From assembly GCA_001917125.1 (NCBI GenBank), contig MNTU01000041.1:1-59011 (forward strand): 59,011 nt of DNA. Direction: 5' to 3'. The notes under the pieces are model-generated. The model saw only the letters and a program-made list of their open reading frames with translations, searched no databases and was not told the DNA's origin. Source of the stretch: Azospirillum sp. 47_25 (GTDB lineage Bacteria; Pseudomonadota; Alphaproteobacteria; RF32; CAG-239). Made by a program: the position numbers and the translations under genes. Shown here piece after piece: positions 43,215 to 52,784 of this stretch. Position 1 is the stretch's first letter. The number at the start of each line of letters is the position of its first letter.

Positions 43215-44981
43215 TCAGTCTTCTCCGCCGTCCGGCAGCAGAAATCCGGCAGACTGCATTTTATAAAAATTATAATAAGCGCCTTTTTTACGAAGCAGTG
43301 TTGCATGACTTCCCTCTTCGACGATTTTTCCCTTTTCCATAACAACGATTTTATTCATCTCTTTCAAGGTTGAAAGACGGTGGGCTATCGCAATAACGGT
43401 TTTGCCTTTCATCAAATCGCGCAGAGCTTCCTGAATATAATGTTCGCTTTCGCTGTCGAGCGCCGAGGTGGCCTCGTCCAGAACCAGAACCGGCGCATTT
43501 TTCAGAATGGCGCGGGCAATGGCTATCCGCTGGCGTTCACCGCCGGAAAGCATGACGCCCCTTTCGCCGACTTTGCTCTGATAGCCCTGCGGCAAAGTCA
43601 GAATATAGTCGTGAATATAAGCTTTGCGCGCCGCCTCGAAAACTTCTTCGTCGCCGGCCTGAAGGTTGCCGTAGCGGATGTTTTCCATAATGGTACGGTT
43701 AAACAGGCTGGGATCCTGCGGAATGAGGGCTATGTTTTTGCGCAGAGACTCCTGCGTTACCTCCCGAATGTCCTGTCCGTCGATACAAATTTGACCGCCC
43801 TGAACGTCATAATAGCGGGACAACAGCTTAATCAGGGTTGATTTTCCCGAACCGGAGCGGCCGACCAAACCGATTTTTTCACCGGGAGCTATTTTCAGGT
43901 TAAAATCGGCAAACAAGGCATTGGAGGCTTTATAACGGTATTCGACCCGGCAGAAAGACACGGCTCCCTGCGTCACTTTTAGCGGCCGGGCCGACGGAGC
44001 GTCTTTAACGTCACAGGGTTTATTGAGCAGATCCAGCCCGTCTTTGATACCGCCGGCCAGCTGGGTGTATTGGGTAAAGAAATAGCCCATATAAAACGTG
44101 CTTTGAATCATTGAGGAAATCAACGATAAAACCAGAACAACATCGCCGATGCCCAATTGGTGCCGGTACCAATAGTAAAAAGTTATCAGATAAAAGGATA
44201 TATTCATCACATCGTTGACCGAACGGGCAAATACGTCCGTCCAGGTGCTGGTGCGGACTTCGCGGCGCAGGGCTTTCATTGCCGTGCGGACGGAATTATA
44301 ATAAATCCGGCGCTCGTAGTTAAAATTGGCGCAGTTTTTAACCAGGTCGGAATTGGAAATGCTGTCCACCAAAATACCGTTCGATTCAGAGAGAAGTTTG
44401 GCTTTGCGAACCGAAAACGGCGTTATCCGGCGTTTGATGCGAATAGAGACAAATGCCAGCGTTACGCTTAAAAACAGAAACCATACGGCCAACGTTACAC
44501 TGACGGTTCCGATAAAAACAAAAGCGGTCAGAAAACCGCAGAGCGGAAACAGCAGATTGCCGAGCGAGTTATAATAAAGCATCTCGGTATTATTAAGAAT
44601 GGTTTTGATTTTGCCGGAAATATTGCCGGCCATCTCTTCGGCAAAAAAGGCGGTTGAATGCTTATGCGCCCAAACAAACAAATCTTTAGACATCTTGCCC
44701 AGATAATAAGGCAAAAAGCGCATATCCAAACGGCGATTGACAAGCATAACCACGGTTTGCAGCGACAGACAGACAAAAATAAGCAGCAGATATCTGCCAA
44801 TGACATGAAGCGTCGGCATATCCGGCGCCCCCTTGGAAATTACCTCGACAATCTGCGCGCTGGCCCAGTTGGTGCTGCGACTCAAAACCTGCCCGAACAA
44901 AATATTCAGCAACAGCAAAACATACAACCATTTCAATTTGCGGGCATAGCGCCAGAGAAAGCGAAGAACCGAGGTTTCCAT
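43215..44981 (-). CDS. ABC exporter half-transporter, unknown substrate
   Basis: 588 residues: a six-helix exporter domain (about 15-310) and an ATPase with Walker A GRSGSGKST, signature LSGGERQRI, Walker B VLVLDEATSALDS and the switch histidine IAHRLST. It belongs to the ABCB/MsbA-like group. It is distinct from the exporter at 38512; the membrane domain has PheTyr-rich helices (SFYLITFYYWYRHQLGIG). It is monocistronic and divergent from the ldh-like gene with 137 bases between. Lipid, peptide or drug export are all possible. Confidence 0.85.
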   Translation of the reverse strand: METSVLRFLWRYARKLKWLYVLLLLNILFGQVLSRSTNWASAQIVEVISKGAPDMPTLHVIGRYLLLIFVCLSLQTVVMLVNRRLDMRFLPYYLGKMSKDLFVWAHKHSTAFFAEEMAGNISGKIKTILNNTEMLYYNSLGNLLFPLCGFLTAFVFIGTVSVTLAVWFLFLSVTLAFVSIRIKRRITPFSVRKAKLLSESNGILVDSISNSDLVKNCANFNYERRIYYNSVRTAMKALRREVRTSTWTDVFARSVNDVMNISFYLITFYYWYRHQLGIGDVVLVLSLISSMIQSTFYMGYFFTQYTQLAGGIKDGLDLLNKPCDVKDAPSARPLKVTQGAVSFCRVEYRYKASNALFADFNLKIAPGEKIGLVGRSGSGKSTLIKLLSRYYDVQGGQICIDGQDIREVTQESLRKNIALIPQDPSLFNRTIMENIRYGNLQAGDEEVFEAARKAYIHDYILTLPQGYQSKVGERGVMLSGGERQRIAIARAILKNAPVLVLDEATSALDSESEHYIQEALRDLMKGKTVIAIAHRLSTLKEMNKIVVMEKGKIVEEGSHATLLRKKGAYYNFYKMQSAGFLLPDGGED

Positions 44982-45055
44982 AAAGATATCTCACTAATAA
45001 ACCTGAACAACGGGCTGATTATAGCACAAGAGAAAACATAAATTAAGATAAAAAT

Positions 45056-45084
45056 TTGCAACTTATCAAAAAATGATATTAAAT
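45056..45084 (+). promoter_or_regulatory. Candidate promoter of the ldh-like gene
   Basis: TTGCAA, 17 bases, TTAAAT, about 35 bases before the start codon in the AT-rich divergent gap. Moderate match. Confidence 0.3.
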
Positions 45085-45118
45085 ATAGTCATTATTTAAC
45101 CAAGCGAGGAGAGATGCT

Positions 45119-46069
45119 ATGAAAGTCGGAATTATCGGAGCGGGTTTTGTCGGCAGCACCACGGCTTATACACTGGCAATCAAAGGGCTGGTGAGAGACA
45201 TTGTGCTGGTTGACATCAACACGGACAAGGCCAACGCCGAGGCTATGGACGTTATTCATGCCGCGGCGCTGAATTCGGACAGCAATGTTTACTGCGGCGA
45301 TTACGAGGATTTGGACGGGGCACAAATCGTGATTATTACGGTTGACAGCCAGAAAGCCCTGACCGATTCAAGGCTTGACCTGCTTGAAAGCAATACAAAA
45401 ATCATGCGCGAAATCGTTCCGAAGATTATCCGCAATGCTCCCAACTGCATTATTTTGGCGGCAACCAATCCGGTTGACGTGATTACCAAAGTTATTCTGG
45501 ACATTTCCAAATTTCCTTCCAACCGGGTTATCGGTTCGGGAACCGTTTTGGATACCGCCCGTTTCAGAGCCATGCTGAGCGATTATTTCAACGTTTCGCC
45601 TCACTCAATTCATGCATACGTGATGGGTGAGCACGGCAGTTCTTCCCTGGTTTCTTGGTCTACCGCCTCTATCGGCGGTTCAAGCCTTGACAACTACGGC
45701 ACAGACACCGGACGGCCGCTGGTCAACGAAGCCAAGGCCAAAATGGCGCAGGACGTAATTGACGCCGGATTTAAAATTTATCACGGCAAACGGGCAACTT
45801 ATTACGGTATCGCCAGTTCTCTGGTTAAAATCTGCGAGGCAATTATCAAAGATGAAAAGCGGACGCTGACGGTTTCGTCGCTGCACAAAAACGTCGAAGG
45901 GTTCCATGACGTCTGTCTGTCGCTGCCGACCATTGTCAGCCGGCGCGGCGCCTATGGATCGGTGGTTCCCGATTTGAACGACGAAGAGCGCAAAGAACTG
46001 CGGCGCTCGGCCGAAGTGATGGACAAAGCCAACCGTGAAGCTGAAAAAATACTGAAAGGCAAAGCTTAA
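45119..46069 (+). CDS. L-lactate dehydrogenase-like L-2-hydroxyacid dehydrogenase
   Basis: 316 residues, Rossmann fold with GAGFVGST. The catalytic region has VIGSGTVLDTARFR and GEHGSS (catalytic histidine), and substrate-binding arginine in TDSR. The mobile specificity loop, normally AGxxQKPGETR in LDH, reads VDSQKALTDSR (75-85): the glutamine is shifted one position and the PGE is lost. The enzyme may prefer a 2-oxoacid other than pyruvate, as do hydroxyisocaproate dehydrogenases. It would regenerate NAD+ in fermentation. GGAGAG precedes the ATG, and it is monocistronic. Confidence 0.82.
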   Translation: MKVGIIGAGFVGSTTAYTLAIKGLVRDIVLVDINTDKANAEAMDVIHAAALNSDSNVYCGDYEDLDGAQIVIITVDSQKALTDSRLDLLESNTKIMREIVPKIIRNAPNCIILAATNPVDVITKVILDISKFPSNRVIGSGTVLDTARFRAMLSDYFNVSPHSIHAYVMGEHGSSSLVSWSTASIGGSSLDNYGTDTGRPLVNEAKAKMAQDVIDAGFKIYHGKRATYYGIASSLVKICEAIIKDEKRTLTVSSLHKNVEGFHDVCLSLPTIVSRRGAYGSVVPDLNDEERKELRRSAEVMDKANREAEKILKGKA

Positions 46070-46071
46070 GC

Positions 46072-46099
46072 AAACAGCCCCGCAACGGGGCTGTTTTTT
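46072..46099 (+). terminator. Intrinsic terminator of the ldh-like gene
   Basis: An 11-bp perfect stem AAACAGCCCCG with its complement, loop CAA, then a U-run. Confidence 0.9.
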
Positions 46100-46105
46100 T
46101 GTTTG

Positions 46106-47056
46106 TCATTTTGTGCTTTTATTGGCTTTTTTACGTTTTTTGAGATTAGTCAGTTTATCGCTGACAATAGACGTATCGCGGCCGGTTTTGGCCAGGCGGT
46201 CATACATGCGTTCAATTTCTTTTTCAAGATAGGCTTTTTCGATTTCATTGGCCAGTTCCTGCTTTTGCTCCGCCGAGCCTTGTTTTTCCACTGCATCCAT
46301 TTCGGCAATAATATCTTCAACATGGACGGAGCTGTCGGTTTTCTTTTTAAGAAAATAGGGCAGTTCATAGATTAACTGCCGGGTGGCGGCATAAGCTTCG
46401 GCCGTGGTTTTGCCCTTTTTATAACGCAGTTTCAGCAGACGGAAGACAACGCTCAATTCATTGCTGTCATCAACGACGATAAACGGCAGCGGATCGGCAA
46501 AGCCTTTGGCGGCAATAGCTTTCAGATATTCGACCAGATGATGAAAATAACCGTCAACATTAAACAAAATAAACGGTTTTATCGGCAGAAAACCGTCCTG
46601 CATGGCCACGCAGTCATAGGCCAGTTCATCCAAAGTACCAACTCCGCCGGGCGCAAAGACCACAAAATCGGCATTCAGCAATTTCTGTTTGCGTTCCTCC
46701 AGCGTTTTGGCAAGTATAACATCTTCAATCTGCCCGATAATCGCATCATCGTGCGGATAAAGGTCATAATAGACTTGAGTCGTGACACCCTGAATCGGCG
46801 TTTCGGCGCATTTTTTCTTATTCCAGCCGTCGAGCACACCGCGGGCTACGGCGCCCATAATTCCTGAATTTGACAGTCCGAAGTCAAGCTTGAAATCAAG
46901 CTTTATTATCTGGCGGCCCAAATTATAGGCCTCTTCCACATAAAGAGGGTCATTTCCGGGACGGTTGCCGCCGGCAACAAAAACACGCAGTCCCTCTTGC
47001 CGGTTTTCTTCGGCAAAGGAACTGACGACTTCTTCAATATCGCAACTTTCAGTCAT
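46106..47056 (-). CDS. LOG-family protein with C-terminal coiled coil
   Basis: 316 residues. The Rossmann-like core (about 20-215) carries the LOG signature FAPGGVGTLDEL and SNSGIMGAVARG. Family members are cytokinin-activating-type or nucleotide 5'-monophosphate phosphoribohydrolases. From about 240 a charged, helical extension (VEKQGSAEQKQELANEIEKAY, then a Lys-rich end) is added, which is not part of the usual 180-220-residue protein. It is 18 bases downstream of tgt and probably co-transcribed. Confidence 0.8.
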   Translation of the reverse strand: MTESCDIEEVVSSFAEENRQEGLRVFVAGGNRPGNDPLYVEEAYNLGRQIIKLDFKLDFGLSNSGIMGAVARGVLDGWNKKKCAETPIQGVTTQVYYDLYPHDDAIIGQIEDVILAKTLEERKQKLLNADFVVFAPGGVGTLDELAYDCVAMQDGFLPIKPFILFNVDGYFHHLVEYLKAIAAKGFADPLPFIVVDDSNELSVVFRLLKLRYKKGKTTAEAYAATRQLIYELPYFLKKKTDSSVHVEDIIAEMDAVEKQGSAEQKQELANEIEKAYLEKEIERMYDRLAKTGRDTSIVSDKLTNLKKRKKANKSTK

Positions 47057-47074
47057 AAAAAAATCCTTTCCTGC

Positions 47075-48211
<1,137 letters not shown>

Positions 48212-48324
48212 TTAAATTTATTTGAGCAAGATAATGCAACAAGAAGCGTTTTTTGGCAAGGGCTATTATTTTTAACGGTGCAACAAAAGGAAAAAATTCC
48301 TTGACTTTTTAATTGTTTTATATT

Positions 48325-48540
48325 AAGTATATTCTTGCCTCTTGGAATAAGTGTGCTCAAAATAAAAAAGTTAAAAATGAAAAAGCTTATTTTTTTACAG
48401 TCTTGCTGGATGTTGCATGCATTTTCGGTATGAGCGGGGGATTTAGGTGTTCCTTTGATTATCCCTTGTATTATTGATTCAACAATAATCGCGCCAAACA
48501 CCAATTACGCTATGAAAAACATTCATGGCGTTTTTTATTT
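48325..48540 (+). ncRNA. Candidate small RNA with intrinsic terminator
   Basis: The 418-base gap between tgt and the next gene contains a folded segment without an ORF. A TTGACT near 48303 could start transcription. GGTGTT (near 48447) pairs with AACACC (near 48503), enclosing a 7-bp hairpin ATTATTG/CAATAAT. Then comes a 9-bp hairpin CGCTATGAA/TTCATGGCG ending in TTTTTT at 48508-48538, an intrinsic terminator on the plus strand with no gene before it. A 16-codon reading frame (48378-48428) is present but unconvincing. It matches no RNA family that I recognise. Confidence 0.4.
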
Positions 48541-48617
48541 TAAACGAAAGAAAAAACAATATCTACAAAGCGCCGGTAATTTTAATTATAGCGGCTAAAT
48601 ATTTTTAACTAATTTTG

Positions 48618-49067
48618 TTAACACAAGCAGGTTAATTCAGTATAAGTTTTTAACACTAATTTATTTATCTGGCAAAAAACATAAATGATGATATCGAAGA
48701 TTAGAACCCATACCATATATTTCCGGGTTACGTCTGAAATTGTCTTCAACATTTTATACATCGTGCTTTGTGGCATATCGCTAAAAACCTTATGCATTGA
48801 TAATATATAAAATAACAACACATATAATAATACCGTTCCCCAAATTCCAAAATTTATGCCCAACATATTAAAAATTATAACTATCGGATAGAAAGTATAA
48901 ATAAAAGGTGTCAGCAAAGACCATACATAACACGAATCATTAAAATAATAACTATTGTGAGAAAAAACTAAGCATATAGTCAAATTTAATGCGGCTGTTA
49001 TTCCATAAAAAATCAGCCACATATAAAATATTGACATTCTTTTATGTTCTGTTGAATTAAAAACCAT
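48618..49067 (-). CDS. Small polytopic membrane protein, AT-rich gene
   Basis: 149 residues with four hydrophobic helices (about 12-35, 45-68, 75-92, 118-138) and several cysteines and aromatics. The family is not recognised. The DNA is much more AT-rich than the flanking genes, indicating recent transfer. It lies 19 bases downstream of a second small membrane protein and divergent from the amber-interrupted gene; an immunity or accessory role for that gene is a guess from position. Confidence 0.55.
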   Translation of the reverse strand: MVFNSTEHKRMSIFYMWLIFYGITAALNLTICLVFSHNSYYFNDSCYVWSLLTPFIYTFYPIVIIFNMLGINFGIWGTVLLYVLLFYILSMHKVFSDMPQSTMYKMLKTISDVTRKYMVWVLIFDIIIYVFCQINKLVLKTYTELTCLC

Positions 49068-49086
49068 ATGATATCTAACCTTTTAC

Positions 49087-49377
49087 TCACAATGAAAAAA
49101 TAAAATAACAAAATGCAAATATTAAGTACAAAACCGACAACACAGATAATGCCTCTGAAATTCGCTTTAAACGCAAGCTCAAATGGCTATCCTTATCAAA
49201 AAATTTATATACATTAATCAATAAAGTCCACACTGAGAAAATTAAACTATACCACCATAAATTTCCCAAAAGAGGAGAAAAAATTACACTCATTGGCAAA
49301 AAAGGGGCTAATAACAATAATGTGCCTAAATCATATTTGTCATCAGATAAAAAGAATCCTATAACGGTCATTATCAC
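49087..49377 (-). CDS. Small membrane protein, AT-rich gene
   Basis: 96 residues with three hydrophobic helices (MIMTVIGFFLSDDKY; TLLLLAPFLPMSVIFSPLLG; LSVLSVLYLIFAFCYFIF) and a short charged loop KFFDKDSHLSLRLKR. The family is not recognised. It is co-directional with the 149-residue membrane protein and starts 89 bases from the divergent amber-interrupted gene. The very low GC resembles the first part of that gene. Confidence 0.5.
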   Translation of the reverse strand: MIMTVIGFFLSDDKYDLGTLLLLAPFLPMSVIFSPLLGNLWWYSLIFSVWTLLINVYKFFDKDSHLSLRLKRISEALSVLSVLYLIFAFCYFIFSL

Positions 49378-49466
49378 AGATGTCCAGATATAGAGATAAA
49401 CCGTATCAGCAAAAATCCAGTTTTGCTGATATATTTTTTTATTAACTTAATCATAGGAGTATTTTA

Positions 49467-50906
49467 ATGAAACAAAAACAAAATTCAACAAAGAAAGAAA
49501 AAGCCGGAATATATTTAGAAACAAAACCTGTCGTAGATACTTTCAAAAATATTAACAAATATTTTCTTCCTAAACCCCTTGAGAACTCACATCATGCCTA
49601 TTTAAGATATGTTACGTCTGAAGGCCAAGAACTGATAATCAGAGGAGGTCCTAAAAACAACAATCAACTTAATGCTTTAGGAACGGGAAGCATTCATATG
49701 CAATCTAATATACCTTTTTCAGATTCTTATGATTATTATAATCGTGGAACTGAAGCTAATAAAAGATTTTCCCACAAGTTAGATATTGATGAAAAAAATT
49801 TAGATCAAGTATGGAATAAAATGCTTAAGATTAGTGATGAAATTACTAATGAATAGTTTCCTTATGATAACTTACCACAGCAACAAAATTCTAATTCTGT
49901 TATCCGCACTATTTTAGATGAAACGAATTTTGATGGATTACAACAAATTCCTCATCAATTATTGAAGCATTTACCCGGATATGATAAAAATCTTTTTTCA
50001 TATCCTCGTATTTCGAAAGAAATTAAAGAAGATCCGAATCCGGAATTGATGCGGGCATGGGATAGTATCATGAAAGGCGGAAATGACGAAAAAGACGATA
50101 TAGAGAGAGATGCTGCTAAAGAAAAATCTCCCGAAAAGAGCTATTATGACCGATACAAAGAATTGGAAGATCCGATCGAAGATTTGCTTTACAAAAAACC
50201 TGAAGATTTAACGCAGGAGGAAGTTAATCAGGCACACAAGCGCAGTTTTGAAAGCAAAGACCCAGCTGAACAGCAACGTTACGACAAAATCGTTTCGGAA
50301 TATTACCACACTAATTACAGCAACAGCCCGCAACGGCAGGATGAAACCGGCAAAGGCTTAGAACCGCGAGCAACACGCCGCATTCCTGAGCAAAGTTCGC
50401 CTTTGCTTTCTTCTTCCGGGTGTCCGGTTGATGAGGAAATCCGTTTGATGTCCGAGCGCTTATCCCAAATAGACAGCAATCCTTTTCATGACAGCGGCAT
50501 CCGCGGCTTACAACGTGGATTAAATAAAGCAGGCGCTTTCCCGCAACTCAAAGAAGACGGCAAATTAGGACCAAAAACCATTTCGGCATGGAAACGCGCC
50601 GTAGCGGAAAATCCAGCAAAACTAAATCAGGCTTTAGGTACAGGAAGCATGGAAAACCTGATTACCAAAAATCGCGGCACGACTTTTAGCCCGCAGGATT
50701 TAGACAATTCTGCCCGTTTGGCATGGGGTGATGACGGCGGCAGAACACTGCAACGCAGTTTGAATCAGGCAGGAAACGTCAAGGAGGGGTATGAACCGTT
50801 AAAAGAAGATAATGTCATTGGAGAAAAAACAACCAGTGCCTTTAACAGTTTAAAAGAAGAAGACGAAGACGGCCTGTTGGCTTCTCTGGATAAGACGATT
50901 ATCTAA
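49467..50906 (+). pseudogene. Amber-interrupted gene: unknown N-terminal domain plus two peptidoglycan-binding-like repeats
   Basis: One continuous frame of 480 codons broken only by a TAG at 49854-49856. The first 129 residues (AGGAG ribosome site, start 49467) include LRYVTSEGQELIIRGGPKN and GTGSIHMQSNIPFSDSYD. The frame continues after the TAG with QQQNSNSVIRTIL, as one domain would. The second half has two repeats like peptidoglycan-binding domain 1: IRGLQRGLNKAGAFPQLKEDGKLGPKTISAW and TLQRSLNQAG...LKEDNVIGEKTTSAF. TAG is used as a normal stop elsewhere in the window, so recoding of the whole genome is unlikely. A recent nonsense mutation, suppression or a sequencing error are the options. 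The 5' third is AT-rich, the 3' part has the genome's usual composition. Confidence 0.68.
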
Positions 50907-50915
50907 AAGGCATAA

Positions 50916-50942
50916 AAAAAGGGAGCGGAACGCTCCCTTTTT
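50916..50942. terminator. Bidirectional intrinsic terminator
   Basis: Stem AAAAAGGGAGCG with CGCTCCCTTTTT and loop GAA, between the amber-interrupted gene and the convergent fba. Confidence 0.9.
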
Positions 50943-50957
50943 GCCTTAACGGAAAAA

Positions 50958-52007
50958 TTAGATTTCACCGGCAGCATAGCGTTTAGCCATAACCGACATC
51001 GGAACAACTTTAATTTTGTCGGCATGTCCGGCAGCACCGAAAGCAATATAACGGGCTTCACAGACCTTCTGCATTTCTTCAATGGCCGGTTTGAGGTATT
51101 TGCGCGGGTCAAACTCTTTCGGATTTTCGGCAAAGAGCTTGCGAATCGCACCGGTGATAGCCATACGGCAGTCGGTATCGACGTTGACTTTGCGGACGCC
51201 GGATTTAATGCCGCGAACGATTTCTTCAACCGGAACGCCGTAGGTCTGAGGAATAGCGCCGCCGTAAGCGTTAATCAAATCCTGCAATTCCTGCGGGACA
51301 GAGGATGAACCGTGCATAACCATATGGGTATTCGGCAGTTTTTTGTGAATTTTTTCAATGACGTCAATAGCCAGAATTTCACCATCCGGTTTACGGGTGA
51401 ATTTATAAGCGCCGTGAGAAGTACCGACAGCAACGGCCAGAGCATCCAGCTTGGTTTCGGCAACAAAGCGGGCTGCCTCGTCCGGATCGGTAACCAGACG
51501 TTTTTTATCGATAACGCCTTCAGCGCCGTGACCGTCTTCTTTATCGCCTTTACCAGTTTCCAGAGAGCCGATAACGCCCAGTTCGCCTTCAACGGAAGCG
51601 CCGACGGCATGCGCACGGGCAACAACTTCCTTAGTGACGTTAACGTTATATTCAAAAGACGACGGTGTTTTGCCGTCAGCTTCCAGCGAACCGTCCATCA
51701 TGACGGAAGAATAACCGTTGACAATGGCAGACTGGCAGATATCAACCGAAGAGCCATGATCCTGATGCAGACAAATCGGCAGTTCGGGGAACATTTCGAT
51801 ACCGGCGGCAACCATATGGCGAATCATCGGATCACCGGCAAATTTACGGGCACCGGTCGAGGTTTGCAGAATAACCGGAGCGTTAACTTTTTTGGCTGCC
51901 TGCAAAACAGCGATAATCTGCTCCATATCATTGATATTAAAAGCCGGAACGCCGTAGTTGTTTTCGGCGGCATGGTCAAGAATCTGACGCATTGTAACTA
52001 AAGGCAT
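50958..52007 (-). CDS. fba: Fructose-bisphosphate aldolase, class II
   Basis: A zinc enzyme of glycolysis and gluconeogenesis, 349 residues. Metal and substrate motifs: YGVPAFNINDMEQ, CLHQDHGSS (zinc histidine), GASVEGELGVIG, GTSHGAYKF and VMHGSSSVP (zinc histidine). KVNVDTDCRMA binds phosphate. Sequence style matches the class IIB type found in alphaproteobacteria. AAGGAG precedes the ATG. Monocistronic. Confidence 0.95.
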   Translation of the reverse strand: MPLVTMRQILDHAAENNYGVPAFNINDMEQIIAVLQAAKKVNAPVILQTSTGARKFAGDPMIRHMVAAGIEMFPELPICLHQDHGSSVDICQSAIVNGYSSVMMDGSLEADGKTPSSFEYNVNVTKEVVARAHAVGASVEGELGVIGSLETGKGDKEDGHGAEGVIDKKRLVTDPDEAARFVAETKLDALAVAVGTSHGAYKFTRKPDGEILAIDVIEKIHKKLPNTHMVMHGSSSVPQELQDLINAYGGAIPQTYGVPVEEIVRGIKSGVRKVNVDTDCRMAITGAIRKLFAENPKEFDPRKYLKPAIEEMQKVCEARYIAFGAAGHADKIKVVPMSVMAKRYAAGEI

Positions 52008-52102
52008 TGTTTTCTCCTTAAATATGTTTATTTACCTGCTGCTGAATATAACCTGTTCAGGCTTTTTTGCAAGATTTTTCTAATTTTGCCCCACAACACG
52101 GA

Positions 52103-52138
52103 CACAAAAAAAGGTTCCGCGGCAAAGCGGAACCTTTT
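52103..52138 (-). terminator. Intrinsic terminator of the 52160 gene
   Basis: A 12-bp perfect stem AAAAGGTTCCGC with its complement and a 6-base loop, followed on the minus strand by TTTT-rich sequence. Confidence 0.87.
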
Positions 52139-52159
52139 GAAAGAGACAGGCCGTCCGGC

Positions 52160-52558
52160 TTAAGGCGCAACATCCGGCGTCAATTTCAGCGAGATGATTT
52201 TTTCTCCGTTATACTGATAACGGCCGCCCAATGACGAAAAATTGTCTCCGGGCAGAATCTCCTCCAGGGAACAGTCTTCCTTTTTTATGCTGCGGACGCG
52301 GTATTTGGCCGTTTTGCCGCTGCATTTAACATAGATATAAAACATTTCCGGCTGAGCACCGATGATGTTTTTATATTCAAAGACAAAACAAACGCCGCCG
52401 ACCTTGTTACGATAGTCCGGGGTTCGATACACATTGGCCAAACGGTGAACAACATTGTGACCGTCGGCAACCAGTTCCGCATTCAAATGCATTCCTGCCA
52501 GGTACTCTTTAGCCACTTTTGAGGCTTCCTGAGCGTCAAAAATCTGTACTTTTTCCAT
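52160..52558 (-). CDS. Hypothetical 132-residue cytoplasmic protein
   Basis: A soluble alpha/beta protein: an N-terminal helix (FDAQEASKVAKEYLAGM), then strands with VGGVCFVFEYKNIIG and MFYIYVKCSGKTAKYRVRSI. There is no signal, membrane segment or catalytic motif. The family is not recognised. The leader ends TTTTCAGAGATG without a clear Shine-Dalgarno, resembling the leader of the 58016 lipoprotein gene. It has its own terminator. Confidence 0.6.
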   Translation of the reverse strand: MEKVQIFDAQEASKVAKEYLAGMHLNAELVADGHNVVHRLANVYRTPDYRNKVGGVCFVFEYKNIIGAQPEMFYIYVKCSGKTAKYRVRSIKKEDCSLEEILPGDNFSSLGGRYQYNGEKIISLKLTPDVAP

Positions 52559-52784
52559 CTCTGAAAATTTTTAAGGGTTAATAATTCAATTGATACAAAA
52601 ATAAAAACGTGGGGCTTAATAAACTCCTCTCCGGCGCCGTTGTCAATGCTTTTCTGCATTTCAGAGCCGGAAAAGCGCCCGAAAAACCTCTTTTTTGACA
52701 AAAGCGACGGCTGCGGCCGCATATTTTGATTAACAATTCCAAAGTCATGTGCTATGCTGAAAACAGAATTTTCAGGAGATTTCA

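Noticed and set aside
48434..48530. Possible tRNA in the gap after tgt
   Set aside because: No T-arm consensus and no acceptor pairing; the segment folds as a simple stem plus terminator.
49854..49856. TAG read as glutamine throughout the genome
   Set aside because: TAG ends dtd and the gene at 3190 in this same window, where reading through would extend well-defined proteins. Local suppression remains possible.
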